Below, piece after piece: positions 1 through 7,430 of a stretch of DNA of 9,480 bases (within the stretch, counting starts at the first letter, position 1; each line of letters opens with the position of its first letter). This stretch comes from Akkermansiaceae bacterium (lineage in GTDB: Bacteria; Verrucomicrobiota; Verrucomicrobiia; Verrucomicrobiales; Akkermansiaceae): the NCBI GenBank assembly GCA_023300205.1, contig JALZVD010000164.1:1-9480 (forward strand), given 5' to 3'. The position numbers and the translations under genes are program-made. The notes under the pieces are model-generated. The model did not search any database. It saw only the letters and a list, made by a program, of their open reading frames with translations, and was not told where the DNA came from.

Positions 1-3000
1 GTCACAATAATGAACTGTGAAGTATCAATGAAGCGATCAAGCACGCGAAGGAATCTTCCAATATTAGATTCATCCAGCGGTGCATCTAACTCATCCAGCA
101 CACAGAATGGAGCCGGCTTGATCTGGTAGATAGAGAAGAGCAGCGCCACCGCCGTCATAGACCTCTCACCACCTGAAAGTAGCGTGATAGATTGTAATTT
201 CTTACCTGGAGGCTTAGCAATGATATCGATACCACTTTCTAGCGGATCATCCTCATCAACTAAGTGTAAGTTAGCATTGCCTTTATCACCAAAGAGCAGC
301 TTGAACATATCTTGGAAATTTTTACGAATCTGCTCGAAGGTCTCAGAGAACCTCTTACGAGTCTCCACATTGATACGTTCAATCACATCGATCAATTCAT
401 CCTTAGAGTTAGTAAGATCTTCATACTGCCCCTTCACAAAATTATGACGCTCCTCTAACTCATCGAACTCCTCAATAGCATCCACATTCACAGGCCCCAT
501 TGAGTCTAGCTTACGCTTCAGCTCACCCACACTAGTCTCTACATAATCCCAGTCTGGACCATCATCACCAAGAATAGAGGCAAAATCTAATTCACTACCC
601 TTATCATCCAAAGGCACCCCTTCCTCAGCTGGCTCTTCAGAAACATCCTCATCAGAGCTAAAGCCACCTGCTCGTCTCTCAGCCACTTGGCTAGACTTCT
701 TCTGGTCTGCTATACATGCCAGTAAAGTATGAGCATCAGGACGGAATACATTCAGATCTACCTGATAGCGCTCAAGCGTAGTCTCTGAAAGATTTTCTAG
801 TCGCAACTCAAACTTCGTAGCCGCAACCTCTTCTCTCCCCTTCTGCTCCGTTATCTTAGTCACCTGCTGACGAATTTCAGTGGCAGACTTCTCAGCGAGA
901 TGAATTGCATCGATTAATCCAGCCCTACTTGCTGATGCCTCCTCCAATTGAACCTCCAACTGACTAGCTGCCGCAGTATTACTTTCTATCTCTTCTAACA
1001 GATTACCACTCTCACCATTTGCATTCTCTATTCTTTCCCGGAAAGCAATGATCTCACCCTCTCTTCTAGATGTATGCTGCCGAAGCTCCTCCAGACGCGC
1101 AGCCATCGGCTGCTGCTGCTCCTCAGCAGACTGCATCGCACGGCGCTCCACAGCTAGATTCGTCTTCAGCTCGCTGAGTGTGCTCATCGCATCCTGCTCG
1201 CGCAACATCATCTCCTCCAGATCTCTGCTCGTCATCAACTGGCCATTCTCCAGCTCCTCAAGCCTCATCCTAGAAGTCCCTAAATCAGCCTCCATCTCTT
1301 CACGGTTACCAGATGCATTCTCCTCACGCTCACTAAGCTCTTTACGCTCCCACTCTAAATTAGAAATCTTACTCTCTATAGACTCCACCTCTCTCGTTGC
1401 CAGAGACAACTGTCCCTGCAGAGTAGACTCATCCACTCTAGCCTTCTGAAGCTTCTCCCTTGCCGTTTCCACTGCTTCTCTACTTTCAGAAATCTGGTTT
1501 TCGAGGAGATCTAGCTTCTGCTTAGATTCCGTTTCTTGCTCCGTCAGGGTCGCGGTCAGAATCTCTAAGTCTCTAATCTCGTTCTGTCGATCAAGCACAG
1601 AAGAATCTTCTCCACTACCCTCTCCGCCACTAACAATCCCCTCAGCACTCAAAACAGCTCCTTTAAGTGAAGCAAATGTAATCTCCGGCATCTGCGGCCT
1701 TAACTTCAGCGCCGTTGCCAGATCTTCCACAATAAGGACATTCGACAGAAGCTTATCAATGATCGGCGTAACCACCTTCTCACTCTTCACCTTATCCACT
1801 GCCCACGCTATTCCACCCTCAGGCAGATGCATCAGCTGAACCTCAGAATGTGTCGGAATAAAATCTTCTGGAACAATCGCAGCCTGCCCCATCTTCTTCA
1901 ATGTCAGAGCATCAATGATTGACTCAGCTAATAACGAGTCTCTCACTAAAACAGTCTGTAAATGCGCCCCTAATGCGGACTCCACCGCATTCGTATAATC
2001 TCCTTCTACCTGTATGAAATTGGCCAGCACACCACGGATACCAGGCTCATAGAGATCTTTATCATCCAGACCAGAAAGCACAACCTGCGTCCCCTGCTCC
2101 AGCCCTTCTCCAGTCTTCACCAATTGCTTCAGCACCTCTAGCCTAGAAGAAGACTTGGCCAATGCCTTATGCTGTTCTGAAGCAGCCTCTCTCGTCGCAT
2201 CTAAAGTGCCTCGGAATTTCTGAAACCCCCTCTCATTACTTTCAAAAGCCTCAGCAAGACCAGCCAGCTTAGACACTCTCATATCAAGCTCCTCAGCTAT
2301 CTTCTGTTTCTCAGCAAAAGCCTCTTCTCTTTCTATTCTTAACTTCTCCTCATCTTCTCCAAGCTGTCGAGAACGTTCCCTGTTTCCCTCAAACTGAGCC
2401 AGAGCACTCTCTATTTTAGCCTGTGCGGCTGCTATTAATGACTGCGTCCTGTTAGACTCAGTTCGTGATTCTCTAAGAAGGATCTCTTTTTCTTCTCTGT
2501 GAGCTTTCGCGATAGATAGCTTCTCCTCCTGCTCACTCACTGAAACATCTTGCTTCGTGATCTTATCTGAAATTTCGCTAAGTGAAACCGTCGCAAACTG
2601 CAGATCCATTTCCTGCTGACCTAACTTCTGTCGCGTCTCCTCTATCTCTATTTCATTCTGCTCGATACGGCCTAACAACTCAGCCTGACGCTCGTTATTA
2701 AAAGCGATTTTGCTCTGAGCAGCATTCGCATTGTTACGCCTCTCATTTAGCATCTGGCGGATCTCTGAGAGCTGACTCTCTAGCTCCTGCGCATTATCGC
2801 GCGCCACGATCACGGCCTGCTCCTTTTCCGGTAAATCTTGCTCTATCTCATGCTCTCGCACTTCTAATGATCGGACAGAACGTCTCAACTCTTCCGCCTG
2901 AGCCTTAATCTCTATATACTTCTTATGGCTAAGATGCGTATCAAGAACCCGCACATTCTTCGCTAATGACTGATACCTTCTCGCCTTTGACACCTGACGC

Positions 3001-3617
3001 TTCAGTGAATTCATGCGCCGCTCCTGCTCAGCTAGAACATCACTCACCCGGAGTAGATTCGCTTGTGTATAATCCAGCTTGCGTAACGCCTCTTTCTTCT
3101 CCTTCTTAAATTTAGTAATACCCGCTGCCTCTTCAAAAACCTGTCTTCTATCCTCAGGCTTGGATGACAAAAGCATATCTATTTTCCCCTGCTCCATGAT
3201 AGAATAAGCAGTCCGCCCTATTCCTGTATCCATGAACAGATCATGAATATCACGCAAGCGGCAAATCGTTCCATTGATGCGGTATTCACTCTTACCATCT
3301 CGGAAAACCCGGCGGGTGATACTCACCTCATTATACTCCACCTTAAGAGCCTCTTCACAGTCTCCCATGGTGAGTGTCACCTCAGCCATCCCCATTGGCT
3401 TACGGCTATCAGTTCCATTGAAAATAACATCCGCCATTTCACCACCACGAAGCGCCTTAGCACTCGTCTCACCCAGCACCCAGCGGATCGCATCCACCAC
3501 ATTACTCTTACCACAACCATTTGGCCCCACAATACCAGTCACACCTTTATGAAATTCAAACTTCGTCTTATTAGCGAAGGACTTGAAGCCGTGGATATCG
3601 AGTGATTTTAGATACAT
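1..3617 (-). CDS. smc: Chromosome segregation protein SMC (3' end cut by window edge)
   Basis: SMC is the ATPase of the bacterial condensin complex. It forms a homodimer that normally works with ScpA and ScpB to organise replicated DNA, and those genes are not in this window. The reading frame is open from the ATG at 3617 to base 1, giving 1,205 complete codons. Visible parts are an N-terminal start [14 protein letters not shown], Walker [10 protein letters not shown] at residues 31-39, the conserved head segment [17 protein letters not shown], a long coiled coil, a hinge at about residues 505-670, a second coiled coil, the motif [12 protein letters not shown], the ABC signature LLSGGERS near residue 1148, and Walker [11 protein letters not shown] with D1175 and E1176. 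The window ends at SQFIIV, just before the expected H-loop (THNK...), so roughly 60 residues are missing. The protein is longer than typical bacterial SMCs of about 1,150-1,200 residues, partly because of an acidic insertion at about residues 958-1029 in the C-terminal arm. No Shine-Dalgarno sequence precedes the ATG, but the start matches the family exactly. Confidence 0.97.
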   Translation of the reverse strand, partial: MYLKSLDIHGFKSFANKTKFEFHKGVTGIVGPNGCGKSNVVDAIRWVLGETSAKALRGGEMADVIFNGTDSRKPMGMAEVTLTMGDCEEALKVEYNEVSITRRVFRDGKSEYRINGTICRLRDIHDLFMDTGIGRTAYSIMEQGKIDMLLSSKPEDRRQVFEEAAGITKFKKEKKEALRKLDYTQANLLRVSDVLAEQERRMNSLKRQVSKARRYQSLAKNVRVLDTHLSHKKYIEIKAQAEELRRSVRSLEVREHEIEQDLPEKEQAVIVARDNAQELESQLSEIRQMLNERRNNANAAQSKIAFNNERQAELLGRIEQNEIEIEETRQKLGQQEMDLQFATVSLSEISDKITKQDVSVSEQEEKLSIAKAHREEKEILLRESRTESNRTQSLIAAAQAKIESALAQFEGNRERSRQLGEDEEKLRIEREEAFAEKQKIAEELDMRVSKLAGLAEAFESNERGFQKFRGTLDATREAASEQHKALAKSSSRLEVLKQLVKTGEGLEQGTQVVLSGLDDKDLYEPGIRGVLANFIQVEGDYTNAVESALGAHLQTVLVRDSLLAESIIDALTLKKMGQAAIVPEDFIPTHSEVQLMHLPEGGIAWAVDKVKSEKVVTPIIDKLLSNVLIVEDLATALKLRPQMPEITFASLKGAVLSAEGIVSGGEGSGEDSSVLDRQNEIRDLEILTATLTEQETESKQKLDLLENQISESREAVETAREKLQKARVDESTLQGQLSLATREVESIESKISNLEWERKELSEREENASGNREEMEADLGTSRMRLEELENGQLMTSRDLEEMMLREQDAMSTLSELKTNLAVERRAMQSAEEQQQPMAARLEELRQHTSRREGEIIAFRERIENANGESGNLLEEIESNTAAASQLEVQLEEASASRAGLIDAIHLAEKSATEIRQQVTKITEQKGREEVAATKFELRLENLSETTLERYQVDLNVFRPDAHTLLACIADQKKSSQVAERRAGGFSSDEDVSEEPAEEGVPLDDKGSELDFASILGDDGPDWDYVETSVGELKRKLDSMGPVNVDAIEEFDELEERHNFVKGQYEDLTNSKDELIDVIERINVETRKRFSETFEQIRKNFQDMFKLLFGDKGNANLHLVDEDDPLESGIDIIAKPPGKKLQSITLLSGGERSMTAVALLFSIYQIKPAPFCVLDELDAPLDESNIGRFLRVLDRFIDTSQFIIV

Positions 3618-3734
3618 AGTTTGATTAAATTGAGGATGAAGTAATTCAGAAATTGAACCGGGGAGATCAACCTTCCTGAACTGATTTTTTATACTACCTC
3701 ACGGCATTACATCCAAGAACATTCAGCCTTAAAA

Positions 3735-3777
3735 ACAACATATAGCGCTTTATTGTTGGTATTATACCATATGTTGT
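3735..3777. repeat. Nested inverted repeat overlapping the smc promoter
   Basis: Two perfect 9-base arms, ACAACATAT at 3735-3743 and ATATGTTGT at 3769-3777, are separated by 25 bases. Inside lies a second palindrome, GGTAT-T-ATACC at 3758-3768. The inner palindrome contains the -10 box predicted for smc, and the outer arms lie on both sides of the predicted transcription start. That placement fits an operator bound by a dimeric repressor or a structure in the early transcript. No known regulator consensus is recognised, so the function is inferred from position only. Confidence 0.55.
3761..3769 (-). promoter_or_regulatory. Extended -10 promoter for smc
   Basis: On the minus strand these bases read TGGTATAAT, a perfect extended -10 element (TGn plus TATAAT). 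No good -35 box lies 16-18 bases upstream, which is acceptable for extended -10 promoters. Transcription would start near 3754 and leave an untranslated leader of about 135 bases before the smc ATG at 3617. The element lies downstream of the terminator-like hairpins of the preceding operon, so smc is probably an independent unit. Confidence 0.55.
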
Positions 3778-3830
3778 ATTTTTGTAATTTAAGAAAACTA
3801 AACCAAAAAGCTAACAACCCTCCCATTATT

Positions 3831-3852
3831 AAAAAATAATCTCCTAAGGAGA
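3831..3852 (-). terminator. Candidate intrinsic terminator of the ctaB-SCO-DUF420 operon
   Basis: Read on the minus strand, TCTCC-TTA-GGAGA (3852-3840) forms a 5-bp stem with a 3-base loop and is followed directly by TTATTTTTT. The stem is short, but the U-rich tail is in the right place. It lies about 120 bases after the DUF420 stop codon and before the smc promoter, so it could insulate smc from read-through. The adjoining ATTATT-AAAA-AATAAT at 3825-3840 is an additional AT-only hairpin. Confidence 0.4.
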
Positions 3853-3936
3853 CCTCTGGAAACTAGCAATTTTTCTGCCCATCGGGTCTCATTTCAAACT
3901 AACAAGCATCGCATGCTAATTTTCAAGTCTAACAAC

Positions 3937-3971
3937 AAAAAAAGTAATGTCGGGAGTTTTCAGAAGTCCCC
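3937..3971 (-). terminator. Weak hairpin plus T-run directly after the DUF420 gene
   Basis: Immediately after the stop codon the minus strand reads GGGGACTTCTGAAAACTCCC, which can pair GGGA with TCCC plus two inner pairs around a mismatch. A run of seven T (plus-strand A at 3937-3943) follows about eight bases after the stem. The stem is imperfect and the T-run is not adjacent, so this is a weaker candidate than the hairpin at 3840-3852. The two could act in tandem. Confidence 0.3.
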
Positions 3972-4541
3972 TTAATAATAAGGCTTCAACATGAAGTAAC
4001 AAATAGGCCCCGTAATCGCCACATACAGCCACACTGGGAAAACCCACTTAGCCATTTTCTTATGCTTCGCAAACTGGTTCGTGAAGCCATAGAGCCAAGT
4101 AAGAAGAATAAAGGGCAGACTAACCCCTGCCAGGATAATATGGCTAATCAAGAATAAGAAATAAACAGTGCGCATCACACCTTCCCCACCGTAGAGGGTC
4201 TCCATCGTAGTGAAGTGATAAGCAACATAACAAAAGAGAAACAAAACAGAACTCAGCATCGCCACACCGATCCATAACTTATGTGCTTTGACATTCTGTT
4301 TCTTAACCATCCACACAGCCATAATTAGACTGAATGCAACGATGCTATTCAGAGCCGCATGAACCGGCGGCAGAAATGACATACTCATCCCCTCAGGCAA
4401 TGGTATCTTCAGGTTCGGCCTACGCATGAGACCTACCAGAATAAGAACGGCTGCAGTAAGAACCCAAGTGACTATCTTAAGCTTCTTACCCAGCTTCAAA
4501 TTAGGCTGTCTCTGCAGGTAGTTGTTAAAATCACTCATCAT
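3972..4541 (-). CDS. DUF420 (YozB/CtaM-type) membrane protein, likely oxidase assembly factor
   Basis: This 189-residue integral membrane protein matches the DUF420 family (COG2322), which includes Bacillus YozB and Staphylococcus CtaM, a factor needed for active heme-copper quinol oxidase. Five membrane helices are visible at about residues 23-39, 60-79, 90-110, 124-149 and 164-184. The family histidines are present: H61 in HAALNS, H87 in AHK, H109 in YHF and H134 in ISHIILA. The C-terminus carries the typical VFPVWLYVAITGPICYFML. The length is normal for the family. It is the last gene of the operon, 16 bases after the SCO gene, and its neighbours support an oxidase-biogenesis role. The start is a double ATG (4541 and 4538) with no clear ribosome-binding site, so one residue of ambiguity remains. 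The exact biochemical role is not established for this lineage. Confidence 0.88.
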   Translation of the reverse strand: MMSDFNNYLQRQPNLKLGKKLKIVTWVLTAAVLILVGLMRRPNLKIPLPEGMSMSFLPPVHAALNSIVAFSLIMAVWMVKKQNVKAHKLWIGVAMLSSVLFLFCYVAYHFTTMETLYGGEGVMRTVYFLFLISHIILAGVSLPFILLTWLYGFTNQFAKHKKMAKWVFPVWLYVAITGPICYFMLKPYY

Positions 4542-4557
4542 CTAATTTCACACGTTC

Positions 4558-5328
4558 TTATTTTAGAGCATCCAGAGCCGCTCCCACTTCAAGATCAAGT
4601 TGCTTCTTTTTAAGTTCCGCACCTACCTTATTTTTAGCATGAAGCTGCGCATACACATCAGACTTAGTCTTCATCACCATGTTCGAATCAAATACAGAAA
4701 TCCCCATGTCATGCAGAATAGCTCCTTTCATTCCACTACCCTCTTTATCGGTATTTTCTTCAAACTTCATGTAAAGCATATGGTCGTGGCAGAACTCATT
4801 CACAGCATCCACATCAGTAGTCAAAAACCACCACTTATCAGTCTCAGCTTTCAAAGCCTGAGCCATGCTCTTCATCGAAGCCACTCCATCCTCTTCTTCC
4901 ATCACACTCACGGTCACTAGTTGGAAATTGGAATCCCCCTCATACTTCTCATACAGATCTCTCAGTATGGTGAAATTCACTTTATTACACTCTGGGCAAG
5001 AGCCATAGAACTGAGCAAAAACCCAAACCTTACCCTTAAGAGACTGTAAGTTCACAAGCTCCCCATCTTGATTAGTAGCACTGAAGTCTTCTTCTAATTT
5101 AAGAATATCATGCAGCCCCACACTCTCCTCCATCGACATCACCTGCACATTAACAACATTGCGGCTTCCCGCCTCTGTATTCTTCTCAGCAGATTCTCGG
5201 CTATATTTACCCAGAAACATAAAACACCCTATGATAATCGCGCATAGAACCGCTACCACAAGATAGATCATCGCTATCTTCTTCGCATCACCACTCTTAT
5301 TCATTTTATCTTCTACTATCTCTCTCAT
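4558..5328 (-). CDS. SCO1/SenC-family protein with a CxxC motif (copper or thiol-disulfide factor)
   Basis: SCO proteins are membrane-anchored thioredoxin-fold proteins that deliver copper to, or reduce, the CuA site of cytochrome c oxidase outside the cytoplasmic membrane. This 256-residue protein has one N-terminal anchor helix at about residues 19-39 and a thioredoxin-like domain starting near residue 80 (EEDFSATNQDGELVNLQSLKGK). It has the cysteine motif FYGSCPECNK with C111 and C114, and a histidine H206 in ILHDMGISVFD at the place of the usual copper-ligand histidine. The cysteine spacing is CxxC, whereas canonical SCO has CxxxC, so copper binding is uncertain and a thiol-disulfide reductase role is possible. 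A second ATG eight codons in (MNKSGD...) is a plausible alternative start. Only two bases separate the gene from the upstream SCO-like gene, so the two are surely co-transcribed. Family assignment is fairly firm and the exact activity is inferred. Confidence 0.8.
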   Translation of the reverse strand: MREIVEDKMNKSGDAKKIAMIYLVVAVLCAIIIGCFMFLGKYSRESAEKNTEAGSRNVVNVQVMSMEESVGLHDILKLEEDFSATNQDGELVNLQSLKGKVWVFAQFYGSCPECNKVNFTILRDLYEKYEGDSNFQLVTVSVMEEEDGVASMKSMAQALKAETDKWWFLTTDVDAVNEFCHDHMLYMKFEENTDKEGSGMKGAILHDMGISVFDSNMVMKTKSDVYAQLHAKNKVGAELKKKQLDLEVGAALDALK

Positions 5329-5330
5329 GA

Positions 5331-6215
5331 TTACTTAATCTTAATGTTCGCTTGTTCTTCTCTCTCGCGCTGTCTCTTCAGACGATATCCCATAATAAGA
5401 ATAAACAAGATAAATCCAGAAAACACAATCAACGGAAAATGATATCTATTAGAGTTATTCTTCACTGAAAATTCCTTATCCGCAGACTCTTCATTCAAAA
5501 TATAGTCGATGTTTTTATACATATAGTTCTGCCATTCACTAACCAGGTTCTCCTTACCTGATTCAGCTTGAGCATCACTACGCGCCGCAAAGTAAAAATC
5601 ATCATGTCTCCCTCTCAAGTTCATATGGTAATCTACGATCCTTGTAATATCAGGTAGAATCCTCTCTCCTGTATTTAATCTCGTTTGAGTCACATCACCT
5701 AATTTCAGATCTTTATTAATATATTTAGAAAACTCATCACTCTTCGAAGTAAGATAGATCCAGTCATCACCTCCTCCATGCTTCAGGCAAAATTCCTTAA
5801 GCTCATCAGCACTCAGAGAATCATAAGGATCCGCTGAGATACACACCACTTGAAACCGTTCCTCACCAACATAGCGCTCAGTTGCCTGCTTAAGGATATC
5901 CACTAGAACCACTGACTCACGCTCCACCTCAGGAGAGATCAGCGTCATCAATGACACCTTATTTTCTAATAACGTAAACCCTGCTTCATAAATCTCTCCC
6001 TCTGGACCTTCAACTTGGAAATTAGTTTTAATAATACCAAGCGTCTTAGCTGGCCGCCCTTTCACCACTTCAGCCACCTCCTCACCCATTTTCTCCTTAT
6101 ACTTATAGACAATAAAAAAACCGCCCAATAACATCAACAGAATAAGAATAATCACTGTGCGCCGGATCGCTACAGGATCTCGTTCAACGGGCTGGAAGTT
6201 TTGAGCAGGTTTCAT
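5331..6215 (-). CDS. SCO-like thioredoxin-fold membrane protein lacking the copper-binding cysteines
   Basis: This 294-residue protein has a membrane helix near each end (about residues 20-37 and 260-278) and a central domain that follows the SCO pattern: a disordered linker, a strand VSLMTLISP, QVVCISADPYDSLS, then EFCLKHGGGDDWIYLTSKSD and KDLKLGDV. In SCO proteins the CxxxC would fall in the segment at about residues 87-102, but no cysteine is there. The only cysteines are C125 and C143. A histidine, H197 in IVDYHMNLRG, lies where the SCO ligand histidine is expected. The C-terminal helix is followed by a charged tail (RLKRQREREE). It lies 34 bases after ctaB and two bases before the SCO gene, so a structural or partner role in the same pathway is likely. 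The similarity is judged by eye and is remote, and no catalytic activity should be assumed. Confidence 0.65.
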   Translation of the reverse strand: MKPAQNFQPVERDPVAIRRTVIILILLMLLGGFFIVYKYKEKMGEEVAEVVKGRPAKTLGIIKTNFQVEGPEGEIYEAGFTLLENKVSLMTLISPEVERESVVLVDILKQATERYVGEERFQVVCISADPYDSLSADELKEFCLKHGGGDDWIYLTSKSDEFSKYINKDLKLGDVTQTRLNTGERILPDITRIVDYHMNLRGRHDDFYFAARSDAQAESGKENLVSEWQNYMYKNIDYILNEESADKEFSVKNNSNRYHFPLIVFSGFILFILIMGYRLKRQREREEQANIKIK

Positions 6216-6249
6216 AGTTCACTTAATAAGTTCACATGCTTCCCTATGC

Positions 6250-7194
6250 TTAGTTCCAACAAAAAGCAAGTAATCCTAGTGCTAATGGCAAATATAATAG
6301 CGTGAACAAAAATAATCCTCGGGAAGACTCTCTCGTACCCGCTTTTCCAAATTTCACTGCCAACCAACACATATAAACACCAGCTAAAGCACCTCCTATA
6401 CCAAATATCCAGTTCGCATACTCAACTCCTGGCAAACAAGCAATCGGTGCCAGAACCGCCAAACATACACTGAAAATCAACGCTAACCTTGCCGTCTTCT
6501 TCCCACTCACATCTCCATTACTCCACATCACATAACCCGCATCCTCATACTCTTCACGACAAAGCCAATTAATTGCAACAAAATGCGGTAACTGCCACAA
6601 GAACAGCAGCGCAAACAAATACCAAGCCGCACCATCATTCCAGTTTCCCCCAGCCGCTACCCAACCAATAACTGGCGGAATTGCTCCTGGAATCGCTCCC
6701 ACCAATGTATTCGCTGAAGACCTCCGCTTCATTGGCGTATAAATAAACACATAAGTCACAATCGTAATAGCTGCCAGATAAGCACTCCATGTCCCCACTT
6801 TTGCACCCAAATGAATCACCCCAAATGCACTCAAAATCCAGCCTACCGCAAATGCAGTAACCACATTCATTCGCTCTGAAGGCAGAGGTCTATTCGCCGT
6901 GCGCTTCATCTGCCTATCCTGTTGAATCTCCATCAACTGGTTAAACGCAGCACTACCAAACGCAGCAGCCGCCGTCCCCAGTAATGTATGAAAAAGTCGC
7001 CACCAGTCATTCACCCATACCCCACTAAAACTCAGCGAAGCCAATATATAACCAAACAAAGTAGTAATCAGCACAAATGTATTCAGACGGATTTTCATCA
7101 ATACCATCAGATCTTCTCTGAGAGAAACCACTTCGCTTTTTACTTCAGCTTCATTAACTTCTTTTCTTTTCCTACCAGCCATTACTAGGCGCAT
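6250..7194 (-). CDS. ctaB: Protoheme IX farnesyltransferase (heme O synthase)
   Basis: CtaB (CyoE) transfers farnesyl from farnesyl diphosphate to protoheme IX to make heme O, the precursor of heme A for cytochrome oxidases. It is a UbiA-superfamily protein with about nine membrane helices. The 314 residues carry the first polar motif as NQLMEIQQD (N85, E89, D93) followed by MKRTANRPLPS, the second conserved block YTPMKRRSSANTLVGAIPG and PPVIGW at about residues 152-178, and FLWQLPHF with REEYEDAGYVM at about residues 198-223. A hydrophilic N-terminus of about 27 residues precedes the first helix. The ATG at 7194 is preferred because AGGTG lies four bases upstream. An ATG four codons downstream has no such site. 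It is the first gene of the operon and divergent from nrdR. No ctaA or oxidase subunit gene is adjacent. Confidence 0.95.
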   Translation of the reverse strand: MRLVMAGRKRKEVNEAEVKSEVVSLREDLMVLMKIRLNTFVLITTLFGYILASLSFSGVWVNDWWRLFHTLLGTAAAAFGSAAFNQLMEIQQDRQMKRTANRPLPSERMNVVTAFAVGWILSAFGVIHLGAKVGTWSAYLAAITIVTYVFIYTPMKRRSSANTLVGAIPGAIPPVIGWVAAGGNWNDGAAWYLFALLFLWQLPHFVAINWLCREEYEDAGYVMWSNGDVSGKKTARLALIFSVCLAVLAPIACLPGVEYANWIFGIGGALAGVYMCWLAVKFGKAGTRESSRGLFLFTLLYLPLALGLLAFCWN

Positions 7195-7198
7195 AATG

Positions 7199-7203
7199 CA
7201 CCT
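7199..7203 (-). promoter_or_regulatory. Shine-Dalgarno-like site of ctaB
   Basis: AGGTG on the minus strand lies four bases before the ctaB ATG. The spacing is slightly short. It is the only reasonable anti-16S match found directly before any start in this window, and it favours the ATG at 7194 over the one at 7182. Confidence 0.45.
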
Positions 7204-7259
7204 ATAAATTCTTTTGCCAAGAACTAAGATTTTTCAAATTCTCTCCCTTTTCTGTCGAA

Positions 7260-7289
7260 TTTAGAACCATTTCGAAGCCTCAGTCTCAA
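7260..7289 (-). promoter_or_regulatory. Candidate promoter of the ctaB operon
   Basis: On the minus strand TTGAGA (7289-7284, five of six consensus bases) is followed after 18 bases by TCTAAA (7265-7260, four of six). Transcription would begin near 7253 and give a leader of about 58 bases. It is the best -35/-10 pair I found upstream of ctaB, but the -10 box is weak. Confidence 0.35.
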
Positions 7290-7358
7290 ATTCATAAAAA
7301 GAACGATCAAGAAATACTAACTACATACACAAGTAACTTATTCACAATTATTTTACCG

Positions 7359-7386
7359 TTTACGCAACAGAGCAAAACACTCTAAT
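7359..7386 (+). promoter_or_regulatory. Candidate promoter of nrdR
   Basis: TTTACG (7359-7364, four of six) and TCTAAT (7381-7386, five of six) are separated by 16 bases. Transcription would start near 7393, about 38 bases before the nrdR ATG. The leader is rich in C and A and has no ribosome-binding site. No NrdR-box palindrome is evident around it, so self-repression is not supported. Confidence 0.38.
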
Positions 7387-7430
7387 TTAAACCAATCCAA
7401 ACCACCCATAACTCCAAATAGAAATTAAAT

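Larger units (their letters stand above)
3618..3971. other. Non-coding region between smc and the oxidase-assembly operon
   Basis: This 354-base stretch is AT-rich and shows no convincing gene. Both flanking genes are on the minus strand, so it should hold the 3' end of the upstream operon and the promoter of smc. It contains a hairpin next to the DUF420 stop codon, a second hairpin with a T-rich tail at 3831-3852, a 5-bp hairpin at 3905-3917 (AGCAT, loop CGC, ATGCT), and a nested inverted repeat around an extended -10 box at 3735-3777. The predicted smc leader is about 135 bases long. Bases 3618-3730 show nothing else I can name. Confidence 0.7.

Noticed and set aside
184..447. Plus-strand open frame opposite smc
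   Set aside because: It is antisense to the SMC head domain, whose minus-strand frame gives the signature and Walker B motifs. The plus-strand translation is low-complexity serine-rich.
1048..1449. Plus-strand open frame of 133 codons opposite smc
   Set aside because: It is the antisense shadow of the SMC coiled coil. Its serine/arginine-rich translation is what antisense of glutamate and leucine codons yields.
3243..3605. Two overlapping plus-strand open frames opposite the start of smc
   Set aside because: They lie over the Walker A region of smc and have no protein-like features of their own.
3608..3670. Possible 20-codon leader peptide before smc starting at TTG, preceded by AGGAAGG and overlapping the smc ATG
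   Set aside because: The purine-rich site touches the TTG with no spacing, which is unsuitable for initiation. TTG is a rare start and nothing else supports translation.
3849..3890. Inverted repeat GAGACC / GGTCTC
   Set aside because: Six base pairs with a loop of about 30 bases is weak, and it competes with the better local hairpin at 3840-3852.
4600..4920. Plus-strand open frame opposite the SCO gene
   Set aside because: Antisense of a well-supported gene, with no recognisable domain.
7338..7346. DnaA-box-like TTATTCACA upstream of nrdR
   Set aside because: It matches the loose TTATNCACA consensus, but a single match is expected about 0.3 times by chance in a window of this size. No second box is nearby.
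7330..7350. Possible NrdR box in the nrdR promoter region (ACACAAGTAACTTATTCACA)
   Set aside because: It is not a proper inverted repeat of the ACAC...GTGT type and has no second box at the usual spacing.
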